DNA from: an uncultured Fidelibacterota bacterium
Lineage (GTDB): Bacteria; Fidelibacterota; Marinisomatia; SCGC-AAA003-L08; D37C17
Direction of reading: 5' to 3'
Length of the DNA: 6,606 nt
Assembly: GCA_913049525.1 (NCBI GenBank)
Contig: CAJWYZ010000081.1
Span: 1-6,606 of the forward strand
A model generated the notes under the pieces. That model was not told where the DNA came from and made no database searches. It worked only from the letters and a program-made list of their open reading frames with translations. The position numbers were made by a program, and so were the translations under genes. This document shows, piece after piece, positions 6,257-6,606 of the stretch; within the stretch, counting starts at the first letter, position 1, and every line of letters begins with the position of its first letter.

Positions 6257-6606
6257 TTATTGAATCAGTCTAATCTGATCATTAGATATCCACCCTGTTT
6301 TACCATCCAATAATTCAATTTCAACCCAGTCATTCTCTAATTGGTTAATAGATACTTTTAATCCTTCATGAACTTCAAACAGGCGAGTAGAAAATGTGTT
6401 AGGCTCTGAACGAACTTCAGCTTTTAAGGAATAAATAACTCCCAGGTTAAGCGAATTATCAGTCCAAATAGAATGGAAAGTCAAGAATAGAGAAATAAAA
6501 AATATTGTTAAAATAACCCCTCTTAAATTTTGAACTAATGAAAATAGGAATAATCGATTTACTGTTACTGATAGAGAAAATAAGAAAAATATGAAAAGTG
6601 TAATAT
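6257..6606 (-). CDS. Membrane protein with C-terminal bacterial SH3-like domain, BatE-like (partial, N-terminus cut by window edge)
   Basis: The frame is open from the right edge to the TAA at 6257, giving 115 visible residues. A TTG at 6484 could be mistaken for the start, but the upstream codons are uninterrupted and clearly coding. Translation from the edge shows a hydrophobic helix (ITLFIFFLFSLSVTV), a short basic loop (NRLFLFSLVQNLRG), and a second helix (VILTIFFISLFLTF). The rest is an SH3-like domain: AEVRSEPNTFSTRLFEVHEG, then DWVEIELLDGKTGWI and a terminal QIRLIQ. Paired helices followed by this V-R-S-x-P, H-E-G, W-x-x-I, G-x-x-GWI pattern match the C-terminal end of BatE proteins, which carry TPR repeats upstream and belong to the Bat (BatABDE) cluster of Bacteroidetes and spirochaetes. 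The TPR part would lie outside the window, so the BatE name is probable and not proved. An 83-base gap separates it from yebC. Confidence 0.75.
   Translation of the reverse strand, partial: ITLFIFFLFSLSVTVNRLFLFSLVQNLRGVILTIFFISLFLTFHSIWTDNSLNLGVIYSLKAEVRSEPNTFSTRLFEVHEGLKVSINQLENDWVEIELLDGKTGWISNDQIRLIQ

Noticed and set aside
1..6606. A new defence, mobile or otherwise undescribed system
   Set aside because: Every supported gene belongs to a known conserved family; no transposase, integrase, phage gene, repeat array or attachment-like repeat was found on either strand.

Overview
The window is a stretch of AT-rich (by eye roughly 35-38% GC) bacterial chromosome. Every supported gene lies on the minus strand, so transcription runs from high to low coordinates. 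Six genes are complete and two are cut by the window edges. In order of transcription they are: the C-terminal end of a membrane protein with an SH3-like domain (BatE-like, cut at 6606), yebC, ruvC, ruvA, gcvT, ftsK, lolA, and the N-terminal third or so of a flippase-like membrane protein of the LPG_synthase_TM family (cut at 1).

The packing is very tight. From yebC onward no gap exceeds 18 bases. The yebC stop abuts the ruvC start. ruvC/ruvA, ruvA/gcvT and lolA/flippase-like share 4-base ATGA overlaps, and ftsK/lolA overlap by 8 bases. This looks like one polycistronic unit with translational coupling. The only sizeable non-coding stretch is 83 bases upstream of yebC (6174-6256). It holds a modest hairpin and a purine-rich ribosome binding site but no convincing promoter or terminator. 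Shine-Dalgarno sequences are weak or absent at most other starts.

The genes cover several housekeeping jobs: a translation-associated factor (YebC), Holliday-junction recognition and cleavage (RuvA, RuvC), one-carbon/glycine metabolism (GcvT), chromosome segregation at division (FtsK), and envelope biogenesis (LolA and the flippase-like protein). RuvB is not in the window. The yebC-ruvC-ruvA and ftsK-lolA adjacencies are both familiar from other bacteria; here the two blocks are joined with gcvT between them.

LolA implies a diderm (outer-membrane) organism. Low GC, weak Shine-Dalgarno sites and a BatE-like TM-plus-SH3 protein fit the Fibrobacteres-Chlorobi-Bacteroidetes side of the tree, including marine lineages such as Marinimicrobia (SAR406). 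That placement is an inference and could be wrong. I see no mobile element, phage, CRISPR array, tRNA, rRNA or defence system. This is a conserved core region and I do not find a previously undescribed system in it. The points worth a second look concern gene arrangement and translation signals.
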